A DNA stretch of 64,000 nt from Deltaproteobacteria bacterium (GTDB lineage: Bacteria > Myxococcota_A > UBA9160 > UBA4427): assembly GCA_002719955.1 (NCBI GenBank), contig PBFW01000060.1:20573-84572 (forward strand). Reading direction: 5' to 3'. The position numbers were made by a program, and so were the translations under genes. Shown piece after piece: positions 36,979 through 45,171 of this stretch (its first letter is position 1; each line of letters begins with the position of its first letter). The notes below the pieces were generated by a model. The model searched no databases and was not told the origin of the DNA. It was given only the letters and a program-made list of their open reading frames with translations.

Positions 36979-37008
36979 GTCGATCGGACGGGAGCGGAGG
37001 AGGGAATC

Positions 37009-38520
37009 ATGAACCAGGCGCGAAGGCGCGTGTTGATCGTGGACGACGATGTCTTCTTTCTGGAGGCGATCGATGAGATCTTGACTGATGTCGGGTTTGA
37101 AATCGTTCGCGCCGAGGACGGGGAGTCGGCACTGGAGAAAGTGGCCGATGTTTCGATCGGCGCCGTCGTACTCGATGTGCGCCTACCGGATATGGACGGA
37201 ATCCAGGTCCTTGCCGGCATTCGCGAGTCGCGACCCGGCCTGCCGGTGATCATGCTTTCCGCCTCGACGGATCAGGAGATCGTGCTCGAAGCCCTTCGTC
37301 TGGGCGCCAGCGACTATCTGGGCAAACCATTGCACGACGAGGAACTCACGCTCGCGGTCGGTCGTGCCCTCGAAGGTTTTGAAGCCAACTCCGAGGGGAG
37401 ACGGCTGCGCCAGCGGCTCGATCGCCTGGTCGAAGGGATGGAGCGGCTTTCTCAATTGGTTCGCCTCGCGGCGCCGGAGGAGCGGGTCGATGTCCTGCGT
37501 CAGGGAATCGTCGACTCGGCGAGTGTCGTGCTTCGGACATCGCGCGCATCATTGATGCTCGCCGACTCGGATCGCGAGTGGCTTTCGGTGGTGGCCTCGC
37601 GTGGCGTCGATGTGGCTGGTGAAACGATGACTGCTCGGAAAGTGGGCGAGGGCGCGTCGGGCTCATGTTTTGCGGAGGGAAAGGTGCTCTGCGTCCCAGA
37701 TGTCGAAAACGACTCACGGTTTTCGGGGCGTGGCCCCGGAAATTATGAGAGTTCTGGTTTTGCGGTCGTTCCGCTGGTGTGTCTCGGTGTCCCGGTCGGC
37801 GTGCTCTGCCTGACCGAAGCAGACGAGAGTGAGCTCTCCCTGGAAGAAACGAATATCCTTCGCCTGCTCGGAATGCAGATTTCGGAGTTTCTGGCGGCGG
37901 ATCCCGAGGTCGAGCGCCTCCTGGCGAGTGCCAACGTGGCGGATTCCGAAGGGACCATGGGGTTCGATCTGGTCGAGCCGATCGATGGGGACGCCGAATT
38001 GGCACGCACCGTCTGCGAGGCGGTCGCTGCCGAGGCCAATCCGGAGCGCGTGATGCGCTCGGCCTTGGGAGCGGTCGCGCAGCGGCTGGGAGCGGCGCCG
38101 GTATCACTCTACATGCAATCTTCCGACGCGGGTTGCCTTGATCTGGAGGCGGAGGTCGACGGTGGCGTCGTCGGAGATCGGGCGCAGCTTCCCCCGGATC
38201 GAGGACTCGTGGGCGGTGTCGCTCAGACCGGTCAGCTCGTCGCGGCAGAGTCACCCCAGGACGATCCTCGCTTCGAATCGGCGGTCGACACAGCGTCCGA
38301 CGGGGTCATTCGGCCGATGATCTGTGTCCCGATACGGCTGCGGGAAAAGAGTGTCGGGGTCCTCCGGGTCTTCATGGAGGAGGGGGGGCGGGCTTCACCG
38401 CGTACGGCGGAAATTCTCGGCGCGGCTTTCTCGGCAGCCGTTCGCAATGTCCTTCTGTACCGTAGCCTGCTTCAGAGTATCGAAGAGGTCGCTGAGGCAC
38501 GGCGCCTCGCGCGAAGCTGA
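37009..38520 (+). CDS. Response regulator with receiver and two GAF domains
   Basis: A 503-residue signalling protein. Residues 7-120 are a receiver domain with acidic D12-D14, phospho-acceptor D56 (VVLDVRLPDMDG) and Lys in GKPLHDEE. After a coiled-coil linker come two GAF domains, around residues 160-300 (SRASLMLADSDREWLSVVAS, VPLVCLGVPVGVLCL) and 340-490 (APVSLYMQSSDAG, VPIRLREKSVGVLRVF). No output enzyme or DNA-binding domain is seen, so it may act by protein contact. It starts 30 bases after hslU and could be co-transcribed; no kinase is adjacent. Confidence 0.9.
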   Translation: MNQARRRVLIVDDDVFFLEAIDEILTDVGFEIVRAEDGESALEKVADVSIGAVVLDVRLPDMDGIQVLAGIRESRPGLPVIMLSASTDQEIVLEALRLGASDYLGKPLHDEELTLAVGRALEGFEANSEGRRLRQRLDRLVEGMERLSQLVRLAAPEERVDVLRQGIVDSASVVLRTSRASLMLADSDREWLSVVASRGVDVAGETMTARKVGEGASGSCFAEGKVLCVPDVENDSRFSGRGPGNYESSGFAVVPLVCLGVPVGVLCLTEADESELSLEETNILRLLGMQISEFLAADPEVERLLASANVADSEGTMGFDLVEPIDGDAELARTVCEAVAAEANPERVMRSALGAVAQRLGAAPVSLYMQSSDAGCLDLEAEVDGGVVGDRAQLPPDRGLVGGVAQTGQLVAAESPQDDPRFESAVDTASDGVIRPMICVPIRLREKSVGVLRVFMEEGGRASPRTAEILGAAFSAAVRNVLLYRSLLQSIEEVAEARRLARS

Positions 38521-38530
38521 GATTTTTTTT

Positions 38531-38578
38531 GGCTGAGGCTCTTCCGGGCTGAGGCTCTTCTGGGCTGAGGCTCTCCGG
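38531..38578. repeat. Three tandem 16-bp repeats before argB
   Basis: Copies of GGCTGAGGCTCTTCCG start at 38531, 38547 and 38563 with period exactly 16; the third copy differs at the end. They fill half of the gap between the REC-GAF-GAF gene and argB, just after a run of eight T. Function unknown. Confidence 0.8.
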
Positions 38579-38617
38579 GGGGCCGAAGCGCTTCTCAGGG
38601 GTCGGTGGACGGAGACG

Positions 38618-39472
38618 ATGAAGCAGCTCATCGACAAAGCGAAAGTCTTGATGGAGGCGCTGCCCTATATGCAGCGCTTGATGGGAAAGACCATCGTTAT
38701 CAAATACGGCGGACATGCCATGACGGACGAGGCGCTGCGGGCGTCCTTCGCGGCGGACGTCGTGCTCTTGAAACATATCGGCGTTCGGCCGGTGATCGTC
38801 CATGGGGGCGGACCGCAGATCGGGGCGACCCTCGAGGCGATGGGGCGGCAATCGACCTTCGTCGAGGGCCGACGAGTCACCGATGACGCGACGATGGAAG
38901 TCGTCGAAATGGTGCTAGGGGGCAAGATCAATCGCGAGATCGTGCAGCTGGTCCAACAGGCGGGCGGGCAGGGCACCGGTTTCACGGGGAGCGATGGAGG
39001 ATTGCTCCGCGTTCGCAAGAAGCTGATCAGCGGCCAGGACCTCGGACGGGTGGGCGATGTCGCGAAGGTCGATCCCTATGTCGTGATGGCGGCGATGGAC
39101 GCGGGCTGCGTGCCGGTCGTCGCTCCGATTGGGGTCGATGAAGAGGGGCTCAGCCACAATGTGAACGCGGATGAAGCGGCGGGCGCGCTCGCAGTGGCTC
39201 TCGGAGCGGAGAAATTGATTCTGTTGACCGATGTCGAGGGAGTCCTCGACGCCCGGAATGAATTGGTCAGTCAACTCTCGGTCGAAGCGTGTCGAGGCCT
39301 GATCGGCGAGGGCACGATCAAGGGCGGCATGATCCCCAAGATGGAGTGCTGCATCCAGGCGCTCTCCGGCGGTGTGCGGCGTACGCACGTGGTGGACGGT
39401 CGGATCCAGCATGCCGTTTTGCTCGAAATATTCAGCGACGACGCGGGTGTGGGAACGCTCCTCGTCCCCTGA
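38618..39472 (+). CDS. argB: N-acetylglutamate kinase
   Basis: ArgB phosphorylates N-acetylglutamate with ATP, the second step of arginine synthesis. Features of the amino-acid kinase fold: IVIKYGGHAM, VIVHGGGPQIGATLEAMG, FVEGRRVTDDATMEVVEMVLGGKINREIV, NVNADEAAGALAVALGAEKLILLTDVEGV, and the C-terminal GGMIPKMECCIQAL. The N-terminal helix (KAKVLMEALPYMQRL) is of the type seen in arginine-inhibited hexameric enzymes, so feedback inhibition is plausible. Length of 284 is usual. Confidence 0.97.
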   Translation: MKQLIDKAKVLMEALPYMQRLMGKTIVIKYGGHAMTDEALRASFAADVVLLKHIGVRPVIVHGGGPQIGATLEAMGRQSTFVEGRRVTDDATMEVVEMVLGGKINREIVQLVQQAGGQGTGFTGSDGGLLRVRKKLISGQDLGRVGDVAKVDPYVVMAAMDAGCVPVVAPIGVDEEGLSHNVNADEAAGALAVALGAEKLILLTDVEGVLDARNELVSQLSVEACRGLIGEGTIKGGMIPKMECCIQALSGGVRRTHVVDGRIQHAVLLEIFSDDAGVGTLLVP

Positions 39473-39616
39473 TTCAGGATCCGCGGTCGAGGGGCCGAGT
39501 CCCGCGCTGGTCTGGAGCGCAGAGTCGGCCCCCGGCTATGGGATTCGTCTCGGGGGTCGGAGAGGGAATGGAAACACGTGCGAGCCCCGTTGGGGATCGG
39601 CGCGCGAGGGAGTGAA

Positions 39617-40534
39617 ATGCCCAAGGATTTTCTCAGCGTGGCGGATTGGAGCGCCGACGATCTCTGGTCGATGGCCGATCGAGCGGCAGGTCTGCGGCAA
39701 GCTCATCGCGAAGGCAAGCGACCGCGGACGCTCGAGGGGCGGACCCTCGCCATGTATTTCGAGAAACCCTCGCTGCGCACACACGTGACTTTCGAGGCGG
39801 GAATCGCACAGCTTGGCGGGCACGGCATCCTGCTGAAGCCGGAGCAGATCGGGATCGGAACGCGCGAGTCTCCGGCGGACGTGGCCCGGGCGCTCTCACG
39901 CTGGGTGGATTGTCTCATGGCGCGGACCTTCAGCCACGAACTCATCGAAGAGCTGGCCGGGGACGCGAGCATTCCCGTGATCAACGGGTTGACCGACCTG
40001 CTGCATCCCTGCCAGGCGATGGCGGATCTGGTGACGATCGCGGAGGTGATGAAGCCGAGCGACGCAACGATCGCCTATATCGGAGATGGGAATAACGTGG
40101 TCAATTCGCTGATCCTGTTGGCCGCGGTCCTTGGATTGCGGCTCAATGTCGCCACACCCGAAACACATCGGCCCTCGCTCCGGGTTCTCGAACGTGCGCG
40201 GGTGCTCGCCGAGACGAGCGGCGCTCAGATAGAACTTGGTGAGGATCCGGTCGAGGCGGTCTCGGGTGTCGATTTCGTCTATACGGACACATGGACCAGC
40301 ATGGGGCAGGAGGACGAAGCCGCGAGTCGCCGGGAGATCTTCCGTGCCTATCAGGTGAACGAGGACCTTCTCGGCCACAGTGCGGACGCCCGAGTGATGC
40401 ACTGCCTACCCGCCCATCGCGGCGAAGAGGTCACGGCGGAGGTCCTGGAGGGGCCGCGCAGCGTCGTCTTCGATCAGGCCGAGAATCGGCTTCACGCCCA
40501 GAACGCGATTCTGGAGCATCTGCTCACGCGCTGA
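39617..40534 (+). CDS. argF: Ornithine carbamoyltransferase
   Basis: ArgF makes citrulline from ornithine and carbamoyl phosphate. Features: carbamoyl-phosphate loop KPSLRTHVTFE (His at a place where many homologues have Arg), the HPCQAMADL motif, DVW-like TDTWTSMGQE, and the ornithine loop HCLPAHRGEEV. ATG 39617 has GAGGGAG upstream and yields 305 residues, the usual length; the in-frame extension to 39578 is unlike the family. It follows argB by 144 bases without an intervening gene. A transcarbamylase for acetyl- or succinyl-ornithine is a less likely alternative. Confidence 0.94.
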   Translation: MPKDFLSVADWSADDLWSMADRAAGLRQAHREGKRPRTLEGRTLAMYFEKPSLRTHVTFEAGIAQLGGHGILLKPEQIGIGTRESPADVARALSRWVDCLMARTFSHELIEELAGDASIPVINGLTDLLHPCQAMADLVTIAEVMKPSDATIAYIGDGNNVVNSLILLAAVLGLRLNVATPETHRPSLRVLERARVLAETSGAQIELGEDPVEAVSGVDFVYTDTWTSMGQEDEAASRREIFRAYQVNEDLLGHSADARVMHCLPAHRGEEVTAEVLEGPRSVVFDQAENRLHAQNAILEHLLTR

Positions 40535-40732
40535 GGACGGGATCTGTCTGCGGATCGGCTCGTTCGACCCAGCAGCCCCTGGGGGAAGGCGCTCTAGTGC
40601 GATCCCTTCTTTCTCCGCGCAATGTTGCTGTCTCTCCACTTCGATTCTCAGACTTCGGCGCGCTCCGTCCGATGAGTACCCGGTGGGGGCATGCCCGCTG
40701 GGGTGCCCCTATCAGGGAGGCGGAGTCAGATC

Positions 40733-42049
40733 TTGGTTGAGGTCCCGGATTCCAGAGAACAGGTTCTTGCGCTCGCCGCAGGGCGAGACACCACGCAACT
40801 CGATCTGAGTGCTGCGGAGGGATACCTGCTTTCGCGGATCGATGGAGCGACTCCCTGGCGCCTGCTCCGGGAGATCGGTGGGATTCCGCCCGACGATGTC
40901 GATCGATGCGTCTCGCGATGGATCGAAGAGGGTGTCCTCGACGTCGTTGGGAACTCGGCTTCACGCGTGTGCGCTGAAAAGGTCGCGGGCCGCTCGGAAG
41001 CGGGCGATCCGGCTGCGACTGATGCGGAGTTGGCCGATGCCGTGGAGCCGTCGCGGTCGGAGATCGAGATCGACGAGGGTGCGCTCGACGAGCATCTGGA
41101 CCTTCCGGTCGACGTGCAACGACGCATTCTCGAATTCGAGGCCTCCCTGGGCCTGCCCTATCACGAGTTGCTCGGTGTCCAGCCGCTCGCCGAACAGAAA
41201 TGCGTGAAACGGGCCTATTTTCAGCTCTCCAAAGAATTCCATCCGGACCGCTATTTCCGCAAGGAGATCGGGACCTACGCTGAACGACTCGACCGGATCT
41301 TCAAGAAGGTTCTCGAGGCCCACGAAATCCTCTCCGACCCGGAATTGTGCAGGGTGGAGAACCAGTCGGTGGTGGATGCCGCCAGTGCGCCAAAGGTCGA
41401 GTTGAGCCCCGATCCCGCGGCTGCACCGTCCAAGCCGCTCAGCAAGCTCGAACGCCTGCGTCAGCGCATGCCCTTCAAGATCGATCACGCTGCCATCGCC
41501 CAGCGGCGTTCGCGGGCGGACGAGATTTTTCGCGCGGCGCAGGTTTCCCAGCAGGCTGGGCGGCTCCAGGAGGCCGAGGCAAGCATTCGGATCGCCATCA
41601 GTTTCGACCCGTCCCGCTCCGAGTTCAAAGAGGCGCTCGGCAGTCTTCGAATCGCTGCGGCCGGAGCGCGGGCGAGCAGGCTCCTCGCCTCGCCGAGTGA
41701 GCGGATGAGCGACAGCGAGTTGCGTGAGGCGTTGTCACTGCTCGAGGATGTCCTGCCCTATCGCCCGCACGATCCGGAGCTGAACGAGCGTGCAGCCCGC
41801 GTGTGTGTTCAGCTCGGAAAATTGGACGACGCCCAGGAATACGCGGAGACGCTGCTCGAGCGGTCTCCTGAGCGTGCGGTGGCCCACACGTTGGTCGGGC
41901 GGATTCTCAGAGAACAGGGGCACCTGGACCCGGCTGCGCAGGCCTACGAAATGGCGCTCAAAATCGACGAAGAAGATCTAGAAGCTCGGAGGGCGCTGGC
42001 CTCCCTGCGTATCGGTGCGCGCGATGCAGCGCGAGGAGGCAATTCATGA
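40733..42049 (+). CDS. J-domain protein with N-terminal SRIDG module and C-terminal TPRs
   Basis: A 438-residue protein in three parts. Residues 24-71 form a small helical, winged-helix-like module (GYLLSRIDG, then REIGG and EEGVLDVV). Residues about 143-208 form a J domain with its HPD at 170-172 (LSKEFHPDRYFRK), needed to stimulate Hsp70 ATPase. Residues 261-438 are TPR repeats. TTG 40733 has GGGAGG and CGGAG upstream; ATG 40691 would add 14 residues. Its stop overlaps the start of the Hsp70 gene, marking it as the dedicated co-chaperone. There is no Gly/Phe region or zinc-finger domain, so it is a class C J protein. Confidence 0.9.
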   Translation: MVEVPDSREQVLALAAGRDTTQLDLSAAEGYLLSRIDGATPWRLLREIGGIPPDDVDRCVSRWIEEGVLDVVGNSASRVCAEKVAGRSEAGDPAATDAELADAVEPSRSEIEIDEGALDEHLDLPVDVQRRILEFEASLGLPYHELLGVQPLAEQKCVKRAYFQLSKEFHPDRYFRKEIGTYAERLDRIFKKVLEAHEILSDPELCRVENQSVVDAASAPKVELSPDPAAAPSKPLSKLERLRQRMPFKIDHAAIAQRRSRADEIFRAAQVSQQAGRLQEAEASIRIAISFDPSRSEFKEALGSLRIAAAGARASRLLASPSERMSDSELREALSLLEDVLPYRPHDPELNERAARVCVQLGKLDDAQEYAETLLERSPERAVAHTLVGRILREQGHLDPAAQAYEMALKIDEEDLEARRALASLRIGARDAARGGNS

Positions 42050-43617
42050 GCCGGGTAATCGGAATCGATCTCGGAACGACGAACTCCTGTGTGACGGTGG
42101 TCGAGAACGGCCAATCGACGGTGATTCCGAATTCGGGGGGGTACAAGACGACCCCCTCCATGTTCGGGATTTCGCAGGATGGGAAGAGACTCGTGGGGCA
42201 TCTGGCCAAACGCCAGGCGATCACGAACGCTCGCAACACGGTCTTCGCCTCGAAGCGACTGATCGGACGACGCTTCGACGACCCCGAGGTGCGGAAGTCC
42301 ATCGACCTCTGCCCCTACGAGATCGTACGCGGGCCGAATGAGGATCCTCGGATCAAGATCGGGGGCAAGACCTTCACCTGTCCCGAGATCTCAGGAATCA
42401 TCTTACGCGAGATGAAGCGGGTTGCGGAGGAGTACCTCTCGGAGACCGTTCAGGAAGCCGTGATCACCGTGCCGGCTCATTTCAACGATACCCAGCGCCA
42501 ATGCACCAAGGACGCCGGGAAGATCGCTGGCCTCGAGGTCCTTCGCATCATCAACGAACCGACGGCGGCCGCGCTCTCCTATGGCATGAATCGCCAGGGG
42601 GACGAGAAGATCGCGGTCTACGACCTCGGTGGCGGCACCTTCGATATCTCGATCCTCGAGATGAGCGACGGTGTGGTTGAGGTGCTCGCGACCTCGGGGA
42701 ACACCTTCCTCGGTGGCGAGGACTTCGACCGCCGGATTGTGCAACACCTCGTCGAATGGTTCGAGGAGAGCGAGGGCATGGATCTGCGCGGCGACACGAT
42801 GGCGCTGCAGCGCTTGAAGGACGCATCGGAGAAGGCGAAATGTGATCTCTCGATGCGTGACGTCGTCGAGATCAATCTGCCCTTCATCGCGAGCGACGCC
42901 GGCGGGCCGCGACACCTCAACTACGAGTTGACGCGCGAGAATCTCGAGAATCTCGTCCATGACGTCGTCGAGGGTACGCTCAAGAGTGTCGAGCAATGTT
43001 GTACCGATGCGGGTGTACAGGCGCAGGAGATCGATCAGGTCGTACTCGTGGGCGGTCAGACGCGTATGCCTCTGGTACAGAAGCGTGTGACCGAGCATTT
43101 CGGGAAGCGACCCCACAAGGGCGTGAATCCGGATGAGGTCGTCGGTCTGGGTGCGGCCGTCCAGGCGGCAGCCCTCCTGGACGACGACAATGACATGCTC
43201 TTGCTCGATGTGACCCCACTCTCTCTCGGGATCGGAACCTATGGTGGCCATTTTGCACGTCTGATCGAACGCAATACCACCGTGCCGGTCAGCAAGGGGC
43301 ATATTTTCACGACGACTCGCGACGATCAAGCCGCGGTGAAGATTCGCGTGCTTCAGGGCGAGAGCGATCAGGCGGTGGAGAACGATTTGCTCGGTGAGTT
43401 CGTGCTCTCCGGGATTCGTCCGGCGCCGAAGGGCGAGCCCGAGATCGAGGTCAGTTTCGACATCGATGCGAACGGCATGGTGAGCGTCGGCGCGCGCGAC
43501 TTGGCGACGGGCAAGGAACAGTCCATCACCGTGAGTTCCACGGGCACGCTGTCTGACAGCGAAATCGATGAAATCATCCAGGAACACGATCTTTATGAGG
43601 TCGAACTGAAGGACTGA
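42046..43617 (+). CDS. Hsp70 (DnaK-like) chaperone lacking the C-terminal lid
   Basis: A 523-residue Hsp70. The nucleotide-binding domain is complete: IGIDLGTTNSCV, VPAHFNDTQRQ, INEPTAAALSYG, VYDLGGGTFDIS and VVLVGGQTRMPLV. The interdomain linker (MLLLDVTPLSLGIG) and the beta-sandwich substrate domain follow (TTVPVSKGHIFTT to FDIDANGMVSVGARD). The protein then stops at the beginning of the first alpha helix, about 110 residues short of DnaK, so the helical lid is missing. The frame is intact and the next gene follows at once, so this looks like a natural form. It starts inside the stop of the J-protein gene (ATGA). Confidence 0.95.
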   Translation: MSRVIGIDLGTTNSCVTVVENGQSTVIPNSGGYKTTPSMFGISQDGKRLVGHLAKRQAITNARNTVFASKRLIGRRFDDPEVRKSIDLCPYEIVRGPNEDPRIKIGGKTFTCPEISGIILREMKRVAEEYLSETVQEAVITVPAHFNDTQRQCTKDAGKIAGLEVLRIINEPTAAALSYGMNRQGDEKIAVYDLGGGTFDISILEMSDGVVEVLATSGNTFLGGEDFDRRIVQHLVEWFEESEGMDLRGDTMALQRLKDASEKAKCDLSMRDVVEINLPFIASDAGGPRHLNYELTRENLENLVHDVVEGTLKSVEQCCTDAGVQAQEIDQVVLVGGQTRMPLVQKRVTEHFGKRPHKGVNPDEVVGLGAAVQAAALLDDDNDMLLLDVTPLSLGIGTYGGHFARLIERNTTVPVSKGHIFTTTRDDQAAVKIRVLQGESDQAVENDLLGEFVLSGIRPAPKGEPEIEVSFDIDANGMVSVGARDLATGKEQSITVSSTGTLSDSEIDEIIQEHDLYEVELKD

Positions 43618-43627
43618 GGACGTTTCC

Positions 43628-44197
43628 ATGACGGAAGCAAATGTGCACAAGGTGGCCAGCCTGCTCCAACAGGGTCTCGAACTCTACGGAACGGGAGACA
43701 TCGCTCGTGCGTTCCTGCTCTGGAACGAAGCGCTCGAGATCGACCCCGGCAACGAGGAAGCACTCGATTACATGCGGGATGCAGACCGCCGCTCGAAGCC
43801 ACGAGGCCAGAGCCACGAGGCGGGGGAGGCATCGATCGTGGAGGCCGCGCGACGACTGCTTCGCGCCGAGGGCGGAGAAGCCGCTCACGAACTCCTGACG
43901 AATGCACCGGCGGGCGGTTCTCTCGAGGCTGAGGCGATGACCGAATTGCTGCGCGCACACCTGTTTCGCCTCTATCACGCGGACCTTCGTAGTCTGACCC
44001 AGATTCCACGTCTGGTCGGTGAGGTCGGTGACCTTCAGGATCGGAATCTGCCACCGAGTGCGGGTTTTCTGCTCTCCATGGTCGATGGCGTGACGGCGCT
44101 CGCCGACCTCATATCGGTCTCGGGAATGGATCGTTTCGAGACTTTGCGCTCGATCTACCGGATGCATGAAGCGGGCATCCTGGAATGGGACCAATGA
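43628..44197 (+). CDS. Small TPR protein with C-terminal SRIDG-like module
   Basis: A 189-residue protein. Residues 10-45 form a TPR-like hairpin (LLQQGLELYGTGDIARAFLL, ALEIDPGNEEAL). Residues 141-187 form a module similar to the N-terminal module of the J-domain protein at 40733: aligned without gaps over 47 positions I count 15 identities, including LLS-x-x-DG and EAGIL/EEGVL. The gene begins ten bases after the Hsp70 stop and its own stop overlaps the next start (ATGA). I infer an adaptor of the same chaperone complex or signalling system. Confidence 0.85.
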   Translation: MTEANVHKVASLLQQGLELYGTGDIARAFLLWNEALEIDPGNEEALDYMRDADRRSKPRGQSHEAGEASIVEAARRLLRAEGGEAAHELLTNAPAGGSLEAEAMTELLRAHLFRLYHADLRSLTQIPRLVGEVGDLQDRNLPPSAGFLLSMVDGVTALADLISVSGMDRFETLRSIYRMHEAGILEWDQ

Positions 44198-45144
44198 GTA
44201 CGACCAAAGAGATCTCACTTCTGGGTTTTGTGCAGACTCCGATCCTCGTCGGTGATCCCGACGGCTGCATCGTGTACGCAAACCCGAGTTTTTGCGACAT
44301 TTTTTGCGGACTGGAAGGAGATCCGGTCGGCCAGCCCCTGGCCATGGTCTTCGGGGGGGGCGCACGCGAGGCCGTGTTGGCCGCGACCGCCGAAGTACTG
44401 CAGCGGGGCAAGGCTGCGCGTATGCAGATCCGAGAGGGCGGCTCCGCTTTCACGGGTCTGTGTTCTCCGATCGAGGCCGAGGATGACCGGGTCGGCGTCG
44501 TGATGGTGCTGCTCGAAGAAGAGTCGGACGAAGAACATCTGACCGGGCTGGCAGACGAGATCGCCGAGCCGATCGCCGTCGCGATTCAGGCGATGCACGG
44601 GCTCTCCGACCAACTTCGCGGGAGCCTGCTCGAGGAACAACTCGAGCTCCTGGACCGTGGCCTGCACTCGATCGAGACGGCACAGAAATGGATGCGCGAG
44701 CTCTCGGCGGCCATCCGCGGAGGCAAGACGCAGCCGGGGCGCTTCGATGTTGCGAATTCGATTCTTCGCGTCTCGGAGCGGATCTCCCAGGAATCGTGTG
44801 ACCCCATCGATTTCGAGGTCTTGATGCCGCCTAACCTGCCGCGCGTAGCGGGGACGACCGTCGTCTTCGAACGCCTCCTGACGCAGCTGATCCGCCAGCG
44901 GATCGAAGAGTCGAGAGAGGGGCAGCCGCTCACACTGCTCGCCCGGACGATCGGCGAGAATCAGGCCAAGAGTGTGCTGGTTTCTGTCGTTGACGTGCCC
45001 GGCGCCAAGCGACGGGGCGAGACGGGACTTCCGCCCGACAATCTTCAGCAGGGGATCAGGCAGATGGGCGGCGAGGCGATCTGCGTCGAGGACTCGACTC
45101 TCGGTCGGGTCACGGCCGTGCGACTCGCTCTCCCGAGCGCCTGA
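44194..45144 (+). CDS. PAS protein resembling a degenerate histidine kinase
   Basis: A 316-residue protein. Residues about 8-110 look like a PAS domain (TPILVGDPDGCIVYANPSFCDIF, FTGLCSPI). A helical segment follows (ADEIAEPIAVAIQAMHGLSDQL) where a kinase dimerisation domain would be, but there is no H-box His-Glu. The C-terminal 130 residues have the secondary-structure pattern of a HATPase fold, yet lack a clear N-box and the DxGxG motif. It is thus probably a sensor without kinase activity. The start overlaps the stop of the preceding TPR gene. Confidence 0.75.
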   Translation: MSTTKEISLLGFVQTPILVGDPDGCIVYANPSFCDIFCGLEGDPVGQPLAMVFGGGAREAVLAATAEVLQRGKAARMQIREGGSAFTGLCSPIEAEDDRVGVVMVLLEEESDEEHLTGLADEIAEPIAVAIQAMHGLSDQLRGSLLEEQLELLDRGLHSIETAQKWMRELSAAIRGGKTQPGRFDVANSILRVSERISQESCDPIDFEVLMPPNLPRVAGTTVVFERLLTQLIRQRIEESREGQPLTLLARTIGENQAKSVLVSVVDVPGAKRRGETGLPPDNLQQGIRQMGGEAICVEDSTLGRVTAVRLALPSA

Positions 45145-45171
45145 AGACCTTTCGATTCGCTCCGATCGGCT

